NCBI GenBank assembly: GCA_030142905.1
Contig: JASJOG010000336.1
Span: forward strand, 210,906-274,905
Reading direction: 5' to 3'
DNA: 64,000 nucleotides
Source of the DNA: Heliopora coerulea
Lineage: Eukaryota > Cnidaria > Anthozoa > Scleralcyonacea > Helioporidae
Shown here: positions 1 through 11,479 of the stretch, piece by piece
Layout of the letters: each line of letters opens with the position of its first letter
Position numbering within the stretch: position 1 is the first letter of the stretch
Notes under the pieces: generated by a model
What the model was told of the DNA's origin: nothing
The model's database searches: none
The model's input: the letters and a program-made list of their open reading frames with translations, nothing else
Translations under genes and position numbers: made by a program

Positions 1-2
1 TG

Positions 3-189
3 AGTAAGCATATCATTCTCTGCGGTAAAATTACTATTCCCATGGAAGAAGCTATGAAAGCAATTCCGTACAAGTATGTTTTGGTGGTCAAACGAGAATT
101 GGTTTGGGAGGAGTTGGTAGAATTTTCTAATGCTGGTGGAATCGTGAATCGCTGCCTTGTCATTCCAAAAAAATGTGTTAAAGCAAATG
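3..189 (+). CDS. Exon a of RNF213-like host gene (partial at window edge)
   Basis: Open from the first bases with no stop; reading starts at base 3 and gives about 62 codons ending in a donor (AATG|GTATGA, phase 1). Motifs seen include IPYKYVLVVK and NRCLVIPKK. The beta-rich YKY pattern followed by NRCLVIP resembles the carbohydrate-binding (CBM20-like) module near the N terminus of RNF213-type giant E3 ligases; this is recognition from memory, not a search. The one leftover base joins the two leading bases of the exon at 12868 to restore a Gly codon, reading VKANG-MWYQYDG. Without splicing the frame stops at 207-209. The exon may begin before the window. Confidence 0.6.
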
Positions 190-410
190 GTATGAAATTA
201 AGTAGTTAAGGTCCTGTTCTTGTTTTCTTTTTTAAATAAATTACACATACATGTGTTAAGCTCTTTTGTGATTATACGTTTTGTCCTTCATTAAATAGGT
301 GGTAATGTTCATTGGACTGATTCATAAATTCAAAAAGATTTCGAAATTTGTTTGCGGCTTATTAAAATTAATGTACGCCAGACGCTAATTCGTTAAAAAC
401 ACGGAATTAG

Positions 411-545
411 TGCCCTCGCCCACCGCGCGAAGCGCGGTTCGACAGCCGAAGGTACTAATCTTGACGTGCGTGGAGTCCTTTTACACGCTTGGTGACTAGG
501 GAGAAAAATTTTCGCACTGTCTATGTTTATATATATAGGTAACAG
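411..545 (+). repeat. R2 dispersed repeat, copy 1
   Basis: About 130 bp: a CTCGCCCACC segment, a small palindrome CGCGCGAAGCGCG, then GTACTAATCTTGACGT, a GGTGACTAGGGAG box and a TATATATATA end. Recognisable copies lie at 4227-4357 (same orientation) and 50349-50495 (inverted). Related CG-rich text also occurs near 14625. No coding potential; probably a MITE- or SINE-like unit, family unknown. Confidence 0.6.
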
Positions 546-3363
546 CAAGGAATTTTGTCGACGCTGTGAAGAAATATCGCGGGCCACATGGGTTTCAGTT
601 GAATTTTGCGGACGCGAAATTTTTTATCAAAGAAGGTTGAATTACAGATACTCTGATGAGTTCGACTTAACATTTTCGACGATTGTTTTTCAATGAAAGT
701 GCATTAACATTGATACAGCTACCATATGGTATCGTTGAACAACGATGGATTTGTTTTCCTGTCGAAAAAATTCACAGTTAAACATGCTACTCTCCGCGAG
801 CTTGAATGAGCTGAGCGAACTGACAATAACGTGGAAGCTAGATCTTTACACATGGAGTCGTCGATCAAGCATTCGAGGAACGGGAAATACTGGCAGAGTT
901 ACGAAGGACATCCTTGTGAAGAAGTTATTGATATATCATGGGTACCTGGTAAAAAATAGTAGCTAACTTTTTGCTGATGTCGTCTGACCTTATCTATCCA
1001 GCAACAATTACTGAGAGAGTTGTGTACTGTCAGATCGGCGTTTACACAAACGGCAAGTTACCTCAGAGTTTTTATAAACGAGTTATCTTCAGGATATTTT
1101 TTCACGTCGATTCGTTGCGGAAGTAGCGAGGGATCCTTCAAGAAACCCACTAGTGTAAACGCAAACGTCAAATATTACTACTTCGTGTTGGAAAACGTTT
1201 TTTAACGTATAGCCTAAATTTTAGCTTTTCCTTTAAAATTCAGTTAGTTGTCTGTTGTTGCCCACTTTCTACCCTTCAAGTTGACGTATGAATTACAGTT
1301 TAGAAAATTCCCCTAGATATACAAAATTTCATCTGAACGTCAGGGTCGGGTAAAACTTCAGCAATTCGTGATGCTTCATTAGATGGATCGTTTAGTGAGA
1401 ACCCACATGTTGTCTTGTATGAGGTTTTTCAAACTTTCTCTGCAGTGATAGGCCAATTTATTATACGGCAAATGCCCCAAATCCAATGCATTGAGTTGAG
1501 ATTGGAATGTGAACGCTGATTTTATGCTTTGATCAATTTGAAATATGTTTAGACTAGTTTGAAAGGATAAATCATAAATTCAGCCTTTTTCTCTAAAACG
1601 ATTCCTACTGAGTTTGAAACATGGTGTGTTTCTCTGAACACTGAGCACCAAGTTTTTCATTAAAAATTCCCCTAAAAGGTCTTTATCGTCAACAAAACTG
1701 AGCATCTTAATGCCGCGTCTACCATGTTGGTTTGGCACATCTAGTGGAACAATGCTTTGATACAATAGAACTTTTCGCCTTGCGAACTGGAAGGAGCATT
1801 GTTGAATTCCCATCACTTTTGAATTTGATTTCAAGGACACAACCACTGGTAAATGTACGAACTGTTGAAAACTGTTTGTACCAAACGTATAAAAGATGAA
1901 TTGCATGGCTTCGTCGTTTTTTGACGAAATATTACGGAAAAAGGGACTAATAGCTGCTAGGACTAGTTTTTATTACCAAGGCAATATTATTGAGGATCAT
2001 GTAACATGCTTTAAACACCTTCATTTTTTATGATGCAATTAAAGCAAAAAGCAGTTATTACTTTCAAAAAGTATACATGTACTGTACATAAAAGTTACGA
2101 AGAGCAAACAAACAAAAAAACCCGTAACTGAATATACAGTAGATGAATGCATGAACATGTGATGTCTGAGCAACTGTATCATCAAGTGGAAACCATTTGA
2201 GAATAGTTTGTGACTGGCATTAGAGAATGAGTATTACATAATTTTATTTCAAGTAATTTAGGGATTTACCATTTATTTACATAATTTACTAAGAAAAATG
2301 CTAGCATCTTTTAAAGGAAATAGGATCAAGTTATGTCACATGCAATGTAAATTTTTGAAAGTACGTTCTTGATATGAAACTACACTAGCAAAATGTTATG
2401 ACTTAACCCAGGTTTATGACATATAATTCACTAAATTATTTTGAAAAGTACAGTATGTAAAACACCACTAAAATTTGTATTGTCATTTTAATGTTTAAAT
2501 TTTCTCACCGGCAAGCACAATCCTTTGAATTGATGACAGCTTGTTGATGGCATGTACTTAAGTACTTGGATGGAAAGGCAGTTTATCTTGCTAGAAACTT
2601 CAGCAGTATAAACAAAATATGAATAATTGCAAATGCTATGCTAGCCATTGTCTTATCCTGTGATGAAAAGTAAAGAAATTCATATGTTTTGCCAGCAGTA
2701 GAATTGGAAAGGCTAGTTCCTGGATGAAACAATGACAAATTTCTATAAATATTCAGCTAAACTACCAGCTAAAGCTCTGTCATATCCGGCAGCAAATCGT
2801 TCCTTGGATTTAAGTAGCAACTCTACCAAGTTTACCAGATGGAGGTCTTCCATTGTCCTCATAAGATACACTCCACCATCAATGAAGAATACTTTCGTCA
2901 ACCACTGTGGTGCTGATGAGGGTTAGGTGATGGAAAGTAGTGACATTTGCTGAGAGATTATTGCTAAAGTACTAGCTTGGAGACTTACACCATTTGTATT
3001 GTCAACCTTGGAAATATCTTTGGGCAATTTAACAACCTTTAAGAACCTCAAAACCTTGATAACAATGGTACCTATGCTAATGCAATTGGACATTTGCTAT
3101 TTATTTGATGACCTATTAATGTGAATCTTTATGAAGTCATTCTTTGTGGCTTCCAGGGCATTGTAGTGATCATTTGACAACTTATATAAATTGGTTAATT
3201 TATTATTTTTCTGCCAGAAGTGTTTCCAAGTTAGTGTTCTGTTACCATACCTTCTTGGTTAATATTGTTTGGATTTAGATATAGAGCATGGTTCATCTGC
3301 ATAATGTTGCATAGTTAGGTGACGCAGTAAGACATTGTCTATACATTGTATATAATAGATACA

Positions 3364-3408
3364 ATATATATATATATATATATTTGTGTGTGTGTTTGTG
3401 TGTGTGTA
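3364..3408. repeat. Microsatellite (TA)n followed by (TG)n
   Basis: Ten TA units run directly into a TG-rich tract with T interruptions. Simple sequence in intron 1. Confidence 0.9.
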
Positions 3409-4226
3409 CTTGCTTTCTGGAACTGGCATGATGTTTACAGGTTACAGCCATAGGAGTGTCATAATAATATATGTGGCACCAGCTGAGCAACAAAATATTG
3501 CAAATTGAACGGGATCATAATTTGATAGCGTTATGAATTCTTCATACATCTTTGAGTTTAAATTTTGGACTACTTTTCATGTGTACCTAGTTTCACACTT
3601 ACTTTGAGATAGAGTTTTGAAGTTGTACCCTACATTATTTCTTTAAAACCCACCATGTGGGAAAATGACTTCCCCACTGGATCCTCTTTTTACTGGTCTA
3701 AATCAGGTATCTTCTTCTATTCATTCAGTCTCTTCCTTTTGTTTTGTAACTCGAGTCCCTGAGATTCTGTACTTTTTTTTTTAATGTTCTACCATTCTTG
3801 TTATTGTGCATGCTCACAAGCGGTGTATTAAATTTCAAAAAAGAAATTAACACTTCCAACCTATTTGCGACGTATTTTCTGAGCGCTCATTAAAGATGAA
3901 GTTCACTAGTAATGATTTCAAATATTATTTAATTATTAAGCAATAAATATACTTACATGGAAGTATGTTTACCTGGTCTTCTTGTGATCATAAATGGCTC
4001 TGCGGCAGGGTGAACAAAGTAGGCCCGGCTCGTCGGAAAATACACCGAAATATTCTCCCAGTTCTCGTTGCGAAACGTTGTTCCTTTTCGTTTCAATAAA
4101 AATTTTTACCGTACTAGATGCAAACTATTCAACTGTCCTCTGAGAAATTGGAGGTTAAGAAAACCGGGCACAGAACGAGAAACAGTTGAAGTAAAGGGCA
4201 ATTGAAAACTTTGGCAGCTATCTTTG

Positions 4227-4357
4227 TCCCCTCGCCCACCTCGCGAAGCGCGGTGCGAGGGTACTAATCTTGACGTACGTGGAGTTCTGTTACACGCATG
4301 GTGACTAGGGAGGAAAATTTTTGCTTTGTGTATCAATGTTTCTATATATATATATAT
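4227..4357 (+). repeat. R2 dispersed repeat, copy 2
   Basis: Same order of blocks as at 411-545: CTCGCCCACC, CGCGAAGCGCGG, GTACTAATCTTGACGT, GGTGACTAGGGAG, ending in a TA microsatellite (about 4341-4358). It directly abuts the R1 repeat. Confidence 0.6.
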
Positions 4358-5567
4358 ATTCATGGATTCCGGTCACTCAAAAATGCCGTGTGCAAACTCG
4401 GGGACTGGTATGTTGACCAAACCATACTTTGATACCGTATCGATTTGGTCTCGTTCTTTTTTCCCTTGTATGGATCTCTCGCAAGTTGTTTACATTATTT
4501 GAACACTGAAGCCAGCAAATGATTTAAGACCGGCAAAGGAAATGGCCTTCTTGATGCCTGCGGCTGGTTTCGCTTTTGAGGGCCACCTCAGTAACTGGAC
4601 AATTTATGACTTGATAGAGCAGTTGTCAAAGTTAGCTCCTTGGAATATGCATTTGTTAACTGTTGACTTTTTGCAGCAACGCTTTATCTTGGTTCTCTCT
4701 GATTTATATGAACAAAAGACGTAAGGGAACTCGTTTGCTGTCTGGACATTTGTTAAGCTACTAAGGGTATTAAAACGACATTCTTCGCTCAAGTTGAATA
4801 GATGCCGATTTGTATAAATCTTGAGACTTTTCACGTTCTAGTGACCACTTACCTGAGCTACACAATCACAAGTACGTCTGAATCGAGAAGCTTTGATATA
4901 CAAGTTCTACGGGCGGAATTGTTTTGAACAGCTTTCAAAAGTAGCTTCCCGACTTCACTCTTCCCTAAGGGAGACTAGTTGTACCAAATATTATCGCCTG
5001 GATTTTGCTGGTGTTTATTGGTAAAGTAGAATGAAGATTCTGGTTCACTCATCTCTGTAGGACGATTACTTTTGAACATTTTGCAGTATTTAACCGGACA
5101 GCGTTCATGGTCAATTGTTTGAGAAGTGTGATAGCACACTCATCGTCCACAAGAGTTGTCTAGGCAATGACTGTCTTTGGATGCTTTCTCCGCTTTCCAC
5201 ACAAAGATTTCATCGCCTCAATCAGGAGTTTTTTTCCCTATGAAATGTCACTCCACTGAAAACGTTAGAATGTACTTTTGGCTTGAAACAAAAAATGCAA
5301 TGTAAACAGCCATCAGGAAACTTGCTAAAAAGCTACTTACCTTTGGAGATCGTACTGTCCTTCGGCGAAAATGTTGTCCGCTTCAATCTTTCTCACTTCT
5401 CAGGTGGCTTGTGGATGATTACCTTTACCATGTTCTTCCCGTCATGCTTTCATCAGGATTTTAGTACCTCTCAAGAATTTTTAAAAGTTTAAAGCCGTGT
5501 TATTACTGTAAATTCACCGTTGAGCTCTTTGTGTTGAGGTGCCGCTGAGCGCTTTGTTGAAAATATG
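4358..5567 (+). repeat. R1 repeat copy A, first part
   Basis: Unclassified repeat of about 1.4 kb with two further copies in inverted orientation at about 40870-42368 and 59725-61168. It starts with CATGGATTCCGGTCACTC and runs through GACCAAATCGAT-like, CTCACTTCTCAGG and CACCGTTGAG segments. The copy is cut at GTTGAAAATATG by the LINE and resumes at 10032. Short frames at matching positions in the copies (for example 5283-5492 and the complement of 41250-41438) share GNxLxSYL and SHFSGGLW. They do not extend, so this may be an old transposon gene or simply shared sequence. Confidence 0.75.
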
Positions 5568-5752
5568 ATGATGATGATGATGATGAACTATTTTATTTAT
5601 CCACGCTAACATCGTCAGCAAAAACTGGTTTCCACGATGGGCGTGTAAAACAATATAAGGGAAAATTACATTATTTACAAACAAAACAAAGTAGAGAATG
5701 AATAACTATATTACATTGATGATAAACAACAATAGTAGATAATGACAGAATC

Positions 5753-6142
5753 TTAGGTTGAATCAACATTATAAGTAGCAATTTTTCGTTTAAAAATTGT
5801 AAATGATTTACTATCTCTTATGTTTGATGGCAGGGAGTTACATATTAAGACTCCATTAAACATAAGACTTTTCTTCATATTGTTTGTTCGTGGTTTTGGC
5901 AAACACACTTTGGAAGAACTTCCGCGAAGATTGTGATTTAAGACGTCTTGTCTGAAAGTGAAAAGTTTGTTCAGACATTCTGGACCAATATTATTAAGAA
6001 TTTTAAACATGACTTTTGCTTTTGCCATTTCCCTTTGTTGTTTTAATGGTTCCCATCCTAGCGTATTTAAAGCATTTTCCTGGCTTACTTTATTGGATAA
6101 ATTTGCTATAATGCGAGCAGCTCTGTTGTGAAGTTTTTGCAA
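5753..6142 (-). pseudogene. LINE ORF2 C-terminal segment
   Basis: A 129-residue frame starting MQKLHNRAARII, with LNTLGWEPL and LCNSLP-like (ICNSLPSNIR) motifs. This region follows the RT in CR1/L2/jockey-type ORF2 proteins (consensus LQ..Q.RA.R.I ... LGW..L..RR). It is separated from the RT frame by stops between 6143 and 6380. It ends 190 bp before the CAT-repeat tail. Confidence 0.7.
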
Positions 6143-6379
6143 ACGTATTGACTGGGTTTCACCAAAAACATTCCAAACTTCACAACAGTAATTAAAGTAT
6201 GGTTGTATTATAGCATTATATACTAATATAAGTGTTTTCCTGTCTGTAAACTCTTTAAGACGTCGCAGGGCGCCTAAACCTGAAGTAATTTTTTTACATA
6301 CGTTTTCGGTGTTACTTTTCTAATCTAAGTGCTGGTCGATTTTAACCCCCAGAGTTTTACTTTCAAAGACTTGGTTTAT

Positions 6380-7611
6380 TTATTTGCCTTCAATATTTAT
6401 GTTTAGTTGGTAGTCATTTACTCGTTTAAGCATCTGTTTTGAATCAATTAATATAAATTCTGTTTTTGCAACATTCAGACTTAGTTTATTGGCAATGAGC
6501 CATTTTCGAAGATTTTCTAAGTCAGAGTTTACTGCATTCTCAATTTCACCCATCGTCTTTCCTGTTCCTGTTATATTTGTGTCATCAGCAAATAGTCTTG
6601 CTTGGGTTTTGTTTAAACATTCCGGTAGATCATTTATGTAGATTAAGAAAAATAATGGTCCTAAAATTGGTCCTTGAGGAACACCACATTTTAGTCCACG
6701 TTCTGATAAAAGATAGCCATTAATTTGACATTTTTGACTACGTTTCAACAAATATGATTTATGTAGTAAAAGAGCACTGTCTTTGAACCGTAGAGTTCCA
6801 TTTTGTCTAATAGAATTTGGTGATCAACGGTATCAAAGGCTTTTTTCAGATCTATTAAAACCACGAGATTAAATAATTTTCTGTCCATATTTACGTACCA
6901 GTTGTTGGTACAGTCCAGAAGAGCAGTAGCAGTAGAATGGTGTTTTCGAAAACCAAACTGATGTTCAGAAAGTAATTTGTTTTTTGTCAAATATTCATAC
7001 AGTTGTGTGTACATAATATGTTCCATGACTTTGCTTATGGCAGGCAAAACAGATATAGGTCGATAATTACTTGGCAAATTTTGCTTACCATTTTTAAAGA
7101 TTGGTGTTACTCTGGCTATTTTCCAGTCATTTGGGAATATGCAAAGTGTAATGGATTGGTTAAATACATAAGTAAGGGAGCTTGACATAACTGGAGCAGC
7201 AATTTTAATTATCTTACTTGAAATGTTATCTATGCCAGTAGCTTTGGCACTGGGCAGCTGACAAAGGAGACGATAGATGTTATTGACAGTGACTGCTTCA
7301 AATGCAGCAAACTCAGACTTGTTTTTTTGGATATACTGTTTGAAATTAGAATTGCAAGTTCCAATTTCTTCAGCTAGTTTTGGCCCAATTTCTGAGAAAA
7401 ATTCATTAAATCCTTCTGCGATTTCACTGGGACTTGTCAGATTTTTGTCATTTATATTTAGCTCATTCACCTTTGAGTGTTTAGTTTGTTTACCGAGTAG
7501 ATTGTTAATTGTTTTCCTTGCACTTTTTGAATTCTGTCTTTCACAAGTTATTTTATTAGAATAATACTCCTTTTTAGCTTGTCTTATTTGCAAGTTTGTA
7601 TCGTTTCTCAT
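6380..7611 (-). pseudogene. LINE ORF2 reverse transcriptase domain
   Basis: Two overlapping frames (7611-6745 and 6751-6380) make one RT broken by a frameshift near 6750. First part: SEIAEGFNEFFSEIG, NYRPISVLPAISKVME, HQFGFRKHHSTATALLD and motif A DLKKAFDTVDH. Second part: motif B GVPQGPILGPLFFLIYINDL and the catalytic FADD in LFADDTN. These are diagnostic of non-LTR RTs of the CR1/L2/jockey group. The catalytic residues are present, but the frameshift makes it non-functional as it stands. It makes cDNA from the element's RNA at a nicked target in live relatives. Confidence 0.85.
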
Positions 7612-7795
7612 CTTTTATAATTTTCCCAGTCAGTTTTTAGTTTGGTAATCATGGCTTTTCTCTAACTTATCCCTTGTATTTATCATTTTTTTAATGTTAC
7701 TAGTAATCCATGGAGTTGATTTGGATTTATTTTTTTTCTTTTGAAGTGGAACATGTTTGTCAAGAATTTGAAGAAATAATTAATTATAGAAAGAA

Positions 7796-8767
7796 TTATA
7801 ATTCCTTCCAAATGTCCCACATACTATTTGGATTGTCAGCAAAAAAATAGATATTTTCCCACGGTTGGTGCAATAAGTCATTGAGAAAATTTTGTCCATT
7901 GAAATTTTTCATGTTTCTGATTTCAGAAATATTTTCCACATTTTTATGAATAGTTATATTAATTTTCCTGATGGCATAAATCATGCTGTGATCACTTATT
8001 CCAGTGTGGATAACACCTGACTTACATATTTTTTCTTGTGTGTTTGTGATGAAATGATCGATTAGTGTATTAGAGGTCATAGTAATTCGTGTAGCCTCAT
8101 CAATTAATTGTGTTAGTCGATACATTTCAAATATTGATTTTAGTTTTGTTGGTTGGTCAGAAACTGATTTGAGCAAGTCACAATTGAGATCACCTAGGAT
8201 GTAAATTTCTTTATTTTCGTCATCAATGGTTTTAACTAATTGCTCCAAATCATTAAAGAAATCAGTTTGAGCATTTGGTGGTCTATAAACTGTAATTACT
8301 ACAAATGGTCGACTGCATGGTTTATCAATTTCTATACACACAGCTTCAAGACCAGGTGGCACAATTTCATCTCTGATTTGATAGTTAATAGTGTCTCGCA
8401 AGTAAATACAGGCACCACCACCTGTTCTTGATCTATTTTTCCTAATTATATCATAGCCATCTATACGAATCATACCATCGGTAATTGTCGAGTCAAGCCT
8501 AGTTTCATTGCAGGCAAACAAATGTAGCACTTTGTCTGACATTGTAAAATTAATTTCATCAAATTTTTTTGGTAAACTGACAATACTTAGAAAAGCCATT
8601 TTGAATCCTCTCTGTTTAGGAAAGGCTTTCATATTTTCAAAAAAATTGCTACTTATGTTTGTTTGAGGTAGTTTACTATTTACACTCTTGTTGCTAATTG
8701 TTTCACATTCTTCAGATTGTTCATCCACTCTATTGAACGCCTGGGATAATGTCTGACAGTTTTCCAA
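7796..8767 (-). pseudogene. LINE EEP (APE-like) endonuclease domain
   Basis: A 323-residue frame. Motifs in order: FACNETRLD, GYDIIRKNRSRTGGGACIY, ITVYRPPN, YILGDLNCDLL, LIDHFITN and GISDHSMIYA. These match the apurinic-endonuclease-like fold that nicks target DNA (E in NETRLD, D/N in GDLN, D/H in SDH). The domain itself looks complete. It overlaps the ORF1 frame (8680-9402) in another phase and is cut off from the RT by stops around 7612-7795. Confidence 0.85.
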
Positions 8768-9402
8768 AAATTTACAGTGGGCACATTTTCCCTCATGCCT
8801 GGATTGTTTGGTCGAATTGATCTTAAGTAACTACAAAATGCCCCACCAAGCAACCTATCACCCTGATTGTTCAGGTGCAAAAGGGAGCGATTTAGGTTTT
8901 GCTTGTTTATAGCGTCATTCTCAATTAATGTTATTCTGTGTTTCTTGCACAGTTCATGAACTTTAGTGTTAAATTGGACAATACGAGCATGCGTTACCCT
9001 TTGGTCATATCTTCTTATCACTCCTGATACTGCTACATTATCTGCTTTTTTTTTTGCTTCCACAATTAATCCTTCCATATCCTTTGCTGCATCGCTCACA
9101 TCTTCTGCTACTAGTTTATTTGTATCCACATGCAATATGATTCTGTGGATCTTCTTGCTTCCTTCACGGTAATCTTGCCGTAATTTCTCTTTGATTTCTT
9201 TTATCTTCGCTCCACTGTATGACTTGCAGACTGCTTCAACTCCAGCGGCATTGGATAATTTTGTTGAGTCAATGTTCTTGACCATTGAGTCCCCAATAAC
9301 AAACACTTTTTGAGCACAGCTTTCATGCTCTTTCCTTGGTAGGAATATTTTTTTATTTTTTTCTTTTTTGCTTGTTAAATCTTTTGGCTTGGTTTTTTGC
9401 AT
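8680..9402 (-). pseudogene. LINE ORF1 SGNH/esterase-like domain
   Basis: A 240-residue frame with VFVIGDSMVKNID (GDS block), YSGAKIKEI, HVDTNKL (the N/GTN-like block) and LHLNNQGDRLLG near the end. This is the lipase/esterase-like domain found in ORF1 of CR1- and L2-type LINEs. An in-frame stop lies two codons before the ATG, and a lysine-rich A-tract (near 9350-9370) probably carries a frameshift from the coiled-coil half. Confidence 0.7.
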
Positions 9403-9529
9403 ATTCCTTAAACTGGTTTGATATGTGTTCTCTAACTCAACTCACATTACTTTCCACTGAGTTTTTGTCGTTATCCGTACTATTTTGAGAGCTTTGAGCC
9501 ATTTTATCAGGTAGTTCAACATAATTGTT

Positions 9530-9916
9530 TTATGTTTCAGTAGGGGTTGATTTATGTCCGTTCAGTATATTTATGTCTGAGTCTTTATTGGCTTCAGGTT
9601 GCTGCCACTCATTTTGCTTTAAATCCAGTATGCACTGTATCTGGGCATTATCTAGTTTAAGCTGATGAACGATCGAATCAAGGGATTTTATTTTTTCAGC
9701 CATTTTTGTGTTCTCCATGATAAGGGTTTGAATAGTCTCTGATTCTCTGTCCTTCGTCACTGTTTTCAAACAATCCGCCGATTTCTTCGTAAGGCATCCT
9801 AGCAATGAATTTATCTTTGTTATCTCCTCCCTTAGACTTTTGATTTCTTTTTCGTTTTTCACGCATTGAGCACAGTGTTGTTCTTGAAGGCTTGTTGGTG
9901 TTGGTTGAGGTGACAT
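9530..9916 (-). pseudogene. LINE ORF1 N-terminal coiled-coil region
   Basis: A 128-residue frame starting MSPQPTPTSLQEQHCAQC, followed by heptad-like runs (EKEIKSLREEITKINSLLG, MAEKIKSLDSIVHQLKLD). It carries an HCAQC pair that could be part of a zinc site. The position upstream of the esterase fits ORF1 of this LINE group. The two parts are now in different frames. Confidence 0.6.
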
Positions 9917-10031
9917 GGCGGCTCGTACGTGGTTGGCCTTGTTATTGCAGTTATTTTCGTTATTTTTCTTAAATTCGACGATGTTTTCGCCAACATTCTT
10001 TAGTTGGAGTTCGTCAATGTTGTTGCTTTCG

Positions 10032-10250
10032 TAAGAGTTGAAGGTTTGTACGCAATGCCATTTTTTCTTTTACGAAAGTTTTAAAAAAAATTGCGTCTTT
10101 TACTTCCCTCTACTCGTTCTTGTTTCTACAAAACTTACACAAGGTTTGCTTGTCGTATTTTGTTGTATGTTTTGTATTTTCTGATTTTTTGTCAGCAATA
10201 AAAATGCAGAACTAAGTCATGTTTTCCTTGTATCGTAATTCGTTTCATTT
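10032..10250 (+). repeat. R1 repeat copy A, second part
   Basis: Resumes exactly where the first part broke: GTAAGAGTT, GCCATTTTTTCTTTTACGAAA, TTTGCTTGTCGTATTTTGTT, then AATAAAAATGCAGAA and TCGTAATTCGTTTCAT. All are present in the same order in the complements of copies B and C. Confidence 0.8.
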
Positions 10251-10318
10251 CAATTATCTGTTTGTTGATCTTTAGGCGTACAGAGGCAGCATTTTCTGCT
10301 ATTGTATTTGATTTGAAT

Positions 10319-10437
10319 GCGTTTGATTTGAATGTCGAGGAAGGAAAGAGAGTTATCTTTTTCAATCGAATATCGAATTTACACATGAAATTGAAAAAGA
10401 TAACTCTCTTTCCTTCCTCGACATTCAAATCAAACGC
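10319..10437. repeat. Perfect 48-bp palindrome with 23-bp loop
   Basis: Arms 10319-10366 and 10390-10437 are exact reverse complements (GCGTTTGATTTGAATGTCGA... at the outer left). It lies between the R1/LINE composite and the PLE fragment, so it may mark a junction where a PLE copy joined an inverted partner. Confidence 0.9.
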
Positions 10438-11217
10438 TCCGATGGTACATTTTCTTTTTCTGTTTATCGTAAACCGACTTTTACTGGATTGTTTACAAAT
10501 TTTGAGAGCTTTATTCCACTCATATATAAGAAAGGCTTAATTCTAACTTTGCTTTTTCGTTATTATAATCTCTGTTCTTCTTACACCATCTTTCATGAAG
10601 AACTGGAGAAATTTAAAAGTATTATGTTTCAGAATGGTTATCCTAGCAAGTTCTTAGATAATTGTCTTCGCAATTTTTTCGATAAATTTTTTTGCCCAGC
10701 TTCTACAACGACCTCGGTACCTAAAAGCATTATTTTCTTTACTCTCCCATTTACCGGTCAACACTCTCTTCAAATTCGCAAACAAATCGCTAAACTTTTT
10801 GCTTCTGCTTTTCCTCAAATTCAGCTTCGAGTCATATTTAAACCTATTCGACGTCTTTCAAGTTTTTTCCGTTTTAAAGATCAAATTCCTTTTGCACTAA
10901 GATCCCGCGTAGTTTACAAATTCAAGTGTCAATGCTGTGAGTCATTGTATGTAGGTGAAACTGTTCGCCATTTACACGCGCGTGTTTCTGAACACATGGG
11001 AGTTTCTGCTTACACGGGTAAGCCTATCTCCACCACTTTATCTGATGTTCTAACACACCACAAACAGACTGGCCACCCTGTTTCTATGACTGATTTTTCC
11101 ATTCTAAGCTCCTGTTCTTCTAACTTTGAACTCCTTCTCAGAGAGAGTCTGCTTATTAATAAGATAAATCCTTCGCTCTACGTCAAGATCAGTTCTCTTC
11201 CTTTAATCTTGTTCTAA
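10438..11217 (+). pseudogene. PLE fragment: RT C-terminus and GIY-YIG endonuclease
   Basis: Open frame without ATG at its 5' edge. VYRKPTFTGLF is the conserved post-catalytic block of Penelope RTs. It is followed by an IPFALRSRVVYKFKC linker and a GIY-YIG nuclease: CESLYVGETVRHLHARVSEH, LTHHKQTGHP and ESLLINKINPSL. PLEs pair an RT with a C-terminal GIY-YIG endonuclease that nicks DNA for priming. The catalytic part of the RT is missing, so this is a 5'-truncated copy. The C-terminal frame itself is unbroken, so it is relatively young. Confidence 0.85.
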
Positions 11218-11396
11218 CTGATAATTTGTCCTTATTATATGTTTTTTCTGACACACACACGCCTGGATTCACTCACGCATACACTTTATCTCACACTTAA
11301 TTATTCACTGGTTCTCACCAGTCTTTATGGTAATTTACTCCCTGTCATTGTAAATAGATTATCATATAGTCGAGAACACCTTGTAAATTTATCACT

Positions 11397-11440
11397 TACT
11401 CTGAAGATGTTGCAGGATTAGCAACGAAACGTCAGCTAAA
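11397..11440 (+). ncRNA. Hammerhead-like motif at PLE 3' end
   Basis: CTGAAGA (11401-11407), one extra T, stem II GTTGC/GCAAC (409-413 with 421-425, loop AGGATTA), GAAA (426-429) and CGTC. This matches the CUGANGA / stem II / GAAA / UH core of hammerhead ribozymes with a two-base-pair stem III, the minimal form known in PLEs. The extra U before stem II is unusual. Stem II covaries with the copies at 43417 and 46254 (GTTGT/ACAAC). Confidence 0.55.
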
Positions 11441-11479
11441 TTAAAAATACTTTTTTCAATAACTCACGTCTCTATTAAT

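Larger units (their letters stand above)
5565..10031 (-). mobile_element. CR1/L2-clade LINE, near full length, inserted in R1
   Basis: Read on the minus strand: a coiled-coil ORF1 region, an SGNH/esterase-like ORF1 domain, an apurinic-type (EEP) endonuclease, a reverse transcriptase with GVPQGPILGP and FADD, a conserved C-terminal segment, and a 3' tail of CAT triplets (ATG on the plus strand, about 5565-5586). An ORF1 with esterase plus EEP plus RT and a microsatellite tail is the known plan of CR1/L2-type LINEs. R1 copies B and C show the uninterrupted target, so both junctions are mapped. Frameshifts and stops separate the domains, so this copy looks dead. No clear target duplication. It is antisense to the host gene. 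Confidence 0.85.
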
